Assembly (NCBI GenBank): GCA_034437275.1
Contig: DAOTUD010000094.1
Span: 20,132 to 84,131, forward strand
DNA length: 64,000 nt
Direction: 5' to 3'
Source: TC-15 sp034437275
GTDB lineage: Bacteria > Chloroflexota > Anaerolineae > Aggregatilineales > Aggregatilineaceae
Shown piece after piece: positions 60,560-64,000 of the stretch (position 1 is its first letter; each line of letters begins with the position of its first letter). The notes under the pieces were generated by a model. The model was not told the DNA's origin and did not search any database. It saw only the letters and a list, made by a program, of their open reading frames with translations. Made by a program: the position numbers and the translations under genes.

Positions 60560-63160
60560 ATGTCCAAAGTAACCCCTTCTCGCCGCCAGTATCTGGAATT
60601 CAAGAAACAGTACCCGGATGCGATTGTGATGTATCGCCTGGGGGACTTTTACGAGATGTTCGATGAGGATGCCGAAGTCGCCTCGCGCGAGCTGGACCTG
60701 GTGCTGACCAGTCGCCCGGTGTCCAAAGGCGAGCGCGTGCCGATGTGCGGGGTGCCGCATCACGCGGTGGAGGGCTACATCGCCAGGCTGGTCGACAAGG
60801 GCCATCATGTCGCCGTCGTGGAGCAGGTCGGCAGCGAGCCGGTCAATGGGCTGACGCCGCGCGCCGTGTCGCGCGTGGTGACGCCCGGCACCGTGATCGA
60901 GCCGGGGATGCTGGAGGACACGCGCCATAACTACCTGCTGGCGCTGGCTCCCGAAGCCGACCGCGAGCGCAGCGGGTGGGCGGCGGTCGGGCTGGCGTAT
61001 GTGGACATCAGCACCGGCGAGTTTGCCGCCGCACAGCTTGACGGCGAGGAGGCGGCGCTGGGCGTGGTCGAGGAGTTGGCCCGGCTGGAGCCGCGCGAGG
61101 TGCTGCTGCCGGAGACCTGGGCCGAGCGCGGTGTCACGCTGCCCCCCGGCGCGCACCTCACCGCGTGGCCGGATTATCATTATGAGCACACCTTCGCGCG
61201 CCAGGCGCTGGTGGAGCATTTCGAGGTCGGTACGCTGGACGGCTTCGGCTTGCAGGATAAGCCGCTGGCCGTGCGCGCCGCCGGGGCGGTCCTGGCCTAT
61301 TTGCAGGAGACGCAGCGCGGCACGCTCAGCCAGTTGCAGGCCATGCGCAGCTACACCACGCACAGCTTCATGACGCTGGACGCCGCCACGCGCCGTAACC
61401 TGGAACTGACCGCCACCATCCGCGAGGGGCACAAACGCGGCTCGCTGCTGGATGTGCTGGACCGCACGGTGACGCCGATGGGCGGGCGCTTGCTGCGCAC
61501 CTGGATCGGGCAGCCGCTGCTGGACCGCGACCGGCTGGAGCGCCGCCTGGACGCGGTCGAGGTGCTGCACGCGCACGGCACTGCCCGCGCCGAGGTGCGC
61601 GACCTGCTGCGCCGCGTGAGCGACCTGGAACGGCTGGCGAATCGCCTGCTGGTGGGGCGTGCCGGGCCGCGTGATCTGCTGGCGCTGGCCGACGGGCTGG
61701 AGGCCGTGCCCGAGCTGATGGACGTGATCGGCGAGGCGGAGGCGCTGGCCTCGGTGCATGACGCGCTCGACCCGTGCGAGGACGTGGTGCACCTCATCCG
61801 CCGCGCGATTGTCGACGATCCGCCCGCCACGCTGAACACGCCGGGGGTCTTCCGCGCCGGGTACGCCGACGATCTCGACCAGGTGCTCGACGCTAGCCGC
61901 GACGCGAAGGACTGGGTCGCCAACCTGGAGGAAACCGAGCGCGCCCGGCTGGGCATCAAGAGCCTGAAGGTCGGCTTTAACAAGGTCTTCGGCTACTACA
62001 TCGAGGTCAGCCGCGCCAACACCGACAAAGTGCCGGAGGACTACGTCCGCAAGCAAACGCTGGTCAACTCCGAGCGCTACATCACGCCCGAACTCAAGGA
62101 GTACGAATCGCTGATCCTCAACGCCGAGGAGCGCCTGCTGGAGATCGAGGAGCGTCTGTTCGGCGAGTTGTGCGAGCAGATCAAGGCGCGGTCGTCGGCG
62201 CTGCTGCGCACGGCGCGCGCGCTGGCGCACCTGGACGTGTTCGTGGCGCTGGCCGAGGTGGCGACGCGCGAAGGCTACGTGCGCCCGGCGCTGGTCGATG
62301 ACGATGTGCTGGATATCTGCGAGGGGCGGCACCCGGTCGTCGAGAGGCTGCTGCACGGCGAGCGGTTCGTCCCCAACGACACGCACTTCGACGCCGAGGA
62401 GCGCATCCACATCATCACCGGCCCGAACATGTCTGGCAAAAGCACCATCATCCGGCAGGTGGCGCTGATCGTGCTGCTGGCGCAGATCGGCAGCTTCGTC
62501 CCCGCGCGCGAAGCGACGATCGGCCTCACCGACCGCATCTTCACGCGCATCGGTGCCCAGGACGAGATCCACGCCGGGCAGTCGACGTTCATGGTCGAGA
62601 TGGTCGAACTGGCGCTGATCCTGGCGCACGCCACGCGCCGCAGCCTGGTGATCCTGGACGAGATCGGGCGCGGCACCAGCACCTACGACGGCATGGCCAT
62701 CGCGCGGGCGGTGGTCGAATATCTGCATAACAGCCAGCATCTCCGCCCTCGCACGCTGTTCGCCACGCATTACCACGAACTGACCGAACTGGCGAACATT
62801 CTGCCCGGCGTGGAAAATTATAACGTCGCGGTGGCCGAAGACGGCGACGACGTGGTCTTCCTGCACCGGCTGATGCCCGGCGGCGCGGACCGGTCGTACG
62901 GGATTCACGTCGCCCAGTTGGCCGGCGTGCCGAAGGCCGTGATCAACCGCGCCAACGATATTTTGGAGGAGTTGGAAGCTGCCGGGGCCGATTTCGCACT
63001 CGACAAACGCCAGCAGGCCGCGGAGTCGTTCCAACTGTCGTTTTTCCAGCCCGACCCCGACCCGGTGATCAAGGCGTTGCAAGCTGTGAAGGTCGATGAA
63101 ATGTCGCCGCTGGATGCCATCACCAAGTTATATGAATTACAGCGAATGATTGAGGAATAG
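60560..63160 (+). CDS. mutS: DNA mismatch repair protein MutS
   Basis: Mismatch recognition ATPase of 866 residues. The mismatch-binding Phe-x-Glu motif is in YRLGDFYEMFDEDA (about residues 27-40). Core lever and clamp regions are normal; Walker A TGPNMSGKSTIIRQ, Walker B region LVILDEIGRGTSTYDG, and the FATHYHELTEL segment are intact. ATG at 60560 follows AAAAAGGTG; GTG 60554 is the alternative. No mutL in the window; a glycosyltransferase follows after 4 bp. Confidence 0.96.
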   Translation: MSKVTPSRRQYLEFKKQYPDAIVMYRLGDFYEMFDEDAEVASRELDLVLTSRPVSKGERVPMCGVPHHAVEGYIARLVDKGHHVAVVEQVGSEPVNGLTPRAVSRVVTPGTVIEPGMLEDTRHNYLLALAPEADRERSGWAAVGLAYVDISTGEFAAAQLDGEEAALGVVEELARLEPREVLLPETWAERGVTLPPGAHLTAWPDYHYEHTFARQALVEHFEVGTLDGFGLQDKPLAVRAAGAVLAYLQETQRGTLSQLQAMRSYTTHSFMTLDAATRRNLELTATIREGHKRGSLLDVLDRTVTPMGGRLLRTWIGQPLLDRDRLERRLDAVEVLHAHGTARAEVRDLLRRVSDLERLANRLLVGRAGPRDLLALADGLEAVPELMDVIGEAEALASVHDALDPCEDVVHLIRRAIVDDPPATLNTPGVFRAGYADDLDQVLDASRDAKDWVANLEETERARLGIKSLKVGFNKVFGYYIEVSRANTDKVPEDYVRKQTLVNSERYITPELKEYESLILNAEERLLEIEERLFGELCEQIKARSSALLRTARALAHLDVFVALAEVATREGYVRPALVDDDVLDICEGRHPVVERLLHGERFVPNDTHFDAEERIHIITGPNMSGKSTIIRQVALIVLLAQIGSFVPAREATIGLTDRIFTRIGAQDEIHAGQSTFMVEMVELALILAHATRRSLVILDEIGRGTSTYDGMAIARAVVEYLHNSQHLRPRTLFATHYHELTELANILPGVENYNVAVAEDGDDVVFLHRLMPGGADRSYGIHVAQLAGVPKAVINRANDILEELEAAGADFALDKRQQAAESFQLSFFQPDPDPVIKALQAVKVDEMSPLDAITKLYELQRMIEE

Positions 63161-63164
63161 TCTT

Positions 63165-64000
63165 ATGCGCATAGGATTTGTCTCAACCCGGTTGGCAGGG
63201 GTCGATGGCGTCAGCCTGGAAACGGCCAAGTGGGTCAAGGTGCTGGAGCGCATGGGGCACGCGTGCTTCTACTGCGCGGGCGAACTGGGGCCGCAAGGCC
63301 CGCCCGGGATGCTGGTGCCGGAACTGCATTTTAAGCATCCCGTCGTGCGCGAGGTGCAGCGCATGGCCTTTGGCGATACCGAGATCGTACCCAAGCTGGA
63401 CTCCGAAATTCGGCGCAAGGCGCGCGGGATGGCGGTGTCGCTGCGGGCGTTCATCGGCGATTTTGAACTGGATGTGCTGGTGGTGCAGAACGCGCTGGCG
63501 ATTCCGATGAACATTCCGCTGGGGGTGGCGCTGCGCGACGTGATCCGCGAGACGGGCATCCCGACGATTGCTCACCACCACGATTTTTACTGGGAGCGCG
63601 AGCGCTTCATGGTCAACCGCATCCCGAAGTTTCTGCGGCTGGCCTTCCCGCCCCGGCTGCCGTCGATCCAGCACGTCGTGATCAGCACCGTGATGCAGCG
63701 CGAACTCCAGATTCGCTACAACATCAAGGCGACCTACATCCCCAACGTGTTCGACTTCGAGAACCCCCCGCCGCCGCCGGACGACTACAGCCGCAGCTTC
63801 CGCGAGGAGATGGGCTTCGACGCGGAGGACATCGTGGTGCTGCAGCCCACACGCCTGATCGCGCGCAAATCCATCGAGCGCGCGATCGAGCTGGTGCAGA
63901 TGTTGGCCAACCGCCACCAGTATCGTTTCGTGATCACCGGCGAGCCAAGCGACGAGCCAGGGCCGTATTTCGAGTGGATTTTTGATAGGGCGGTGCGCTC
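63165..64000 (+). CDS. Glycosyltransferase, GT4-like (3' end outside the window)
   Basis: The frame is open to the window edge (278 complete codons seen). The start MRIGFVSTRLAGVDGVSLETAKWVKVLERMGH is the typical N-terminal Rossmann strand and glycine loop of GT-B enzymes; THxxxDFYWERERF (IAHHHDFYWERERF) and PNVFDFENPPP link to the second domain, which begins VVLQPTRLIARKSIERAIEL. The EX7E motif would lie beyond the edge. It starts 4 bp after mutS; GAGGAA is the likely ribosome binding site inside the mutS end. Donor and acceptor unknown. Confidence 0.85.
   Translation, partial: MRIGFVSTRLAGVDGVSLETAKWVKVLERMGHACFYCAGELGPQGPPGMLVPELHFKHPVVREVQRMAFGDTEIVPKLDSEIRRKARGMAVSLRAFIGDFELDVLVVQNALAIPMNIPLGVALRDVIRETGIPTIAHHHDFYWERERFMVNRIPKFLRLAFPPRLPSIQHVVISTVMQRELQIRYNIKATYIPNVFDFENPPPPPDDYSRSFREEMGFDAEDIVVLQPTRLIARKSIERAIELVQMLANRHQYRFVITGEPSDEPGPYFEWIFDRAVR

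Noticed and set aside
60524..63082. Open frame of about 850 codons antisense to mutS
   Set aside because: Same shadow pattern; mutS motifs are complete on the plus strand.

Overview
The window reads as chromosomal DNA from a high-GC bacterium, most likely a member of the Chloroflexota (Anaerolineae-like). This is inference from gene content: an ATP-type PEP carboxykinase beside PPDK, a complete SUF iron-sulfur system with SufU, FhaA/FhaB-type FHA proteins near a RodA-PBP pair, many GT39-like membrane proteins, baeRF and CHAT-STAND-TPR proteins, and no outer-membrane or LPS genes. I see no rRNA, tRNA, CRISPR array or prophage. About 52 protein genes are supported. The very large reading frames antisense to ppdK, mutS and the CHAT gene are GC-driven shadows.

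Layout. 0-8.3 kb: queuosine-precursor transporter (5' end missing), Era, a GNAT/Nudix chimera, a GT39-like membrane protein, RibF, two tandem small paralogues, a DUF547 protein and a secreted TolB-like/SH3 protein. 8.3-18 kb: a PEP-pyruvate-oxaloacetate-malate node (ppdK, pckA, mdh) interleaved with a DUF4389 membrane protein, a histidine phosphatase, a metallophosphoesterase and an IS200/IS605-type TnpB element. 18-23.5 kb: a second GT39-like protein, a helix-hairpin-helix membrane protein, a baeRF protein, a PfkB kinase remnant broken by two deletions, and a B3/4 protein. 23.5-32.7 kb: the iron-sulfur region. On the minus strand sufC-sufB-sufD runs from a near-consensus promoter; after a terminator come nucleoside hydrolase-sufS-sufU, a Clp_N/M50 fusion protease and a Rieske ferredoxin. 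A SufT/MIP18-like gene is divergent. 32.7-40 kb: PPC-domain protein, unknown protein, M23 multidomain protein, nucleotidyltransferase, FhaA and FhaB homologues, GNAT and an atypical SDR. 40-48 kb: a CHAT-STAND-TPR protein, a B-box-like membrane protein, MTAP, RodA and an overlapping class B PBP that has lost all three catalytic motifs. 48-64 kb: two sensor kinases, a class III aminotransferase, ADP-ribosylglycohydrolase, CpXC protein, secreted nuclease, DinB-like protein, orphan OmpR-type regulator, zinc-less ROK kinase, MutS and a glycosyltransferase running off the end.

The most striking points are the catalytically dead PBP co-translated with RodA, and a set of palindromic MITE-like elements. 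One of the latter sits exactly at the mtnP stop codon with a 7-bp target duplication, one upstream of the suf promoter with a 10-bp duplication, and one between sufB and sufD. The suf promoter itself carries a G8/C8 tract in its spacer. Three genes (fhaA, the CHAT gene, a sensor kinase) appear to be transcribed leaderless. Two genes are products of internal deletion, which may be real or an assembly problem.
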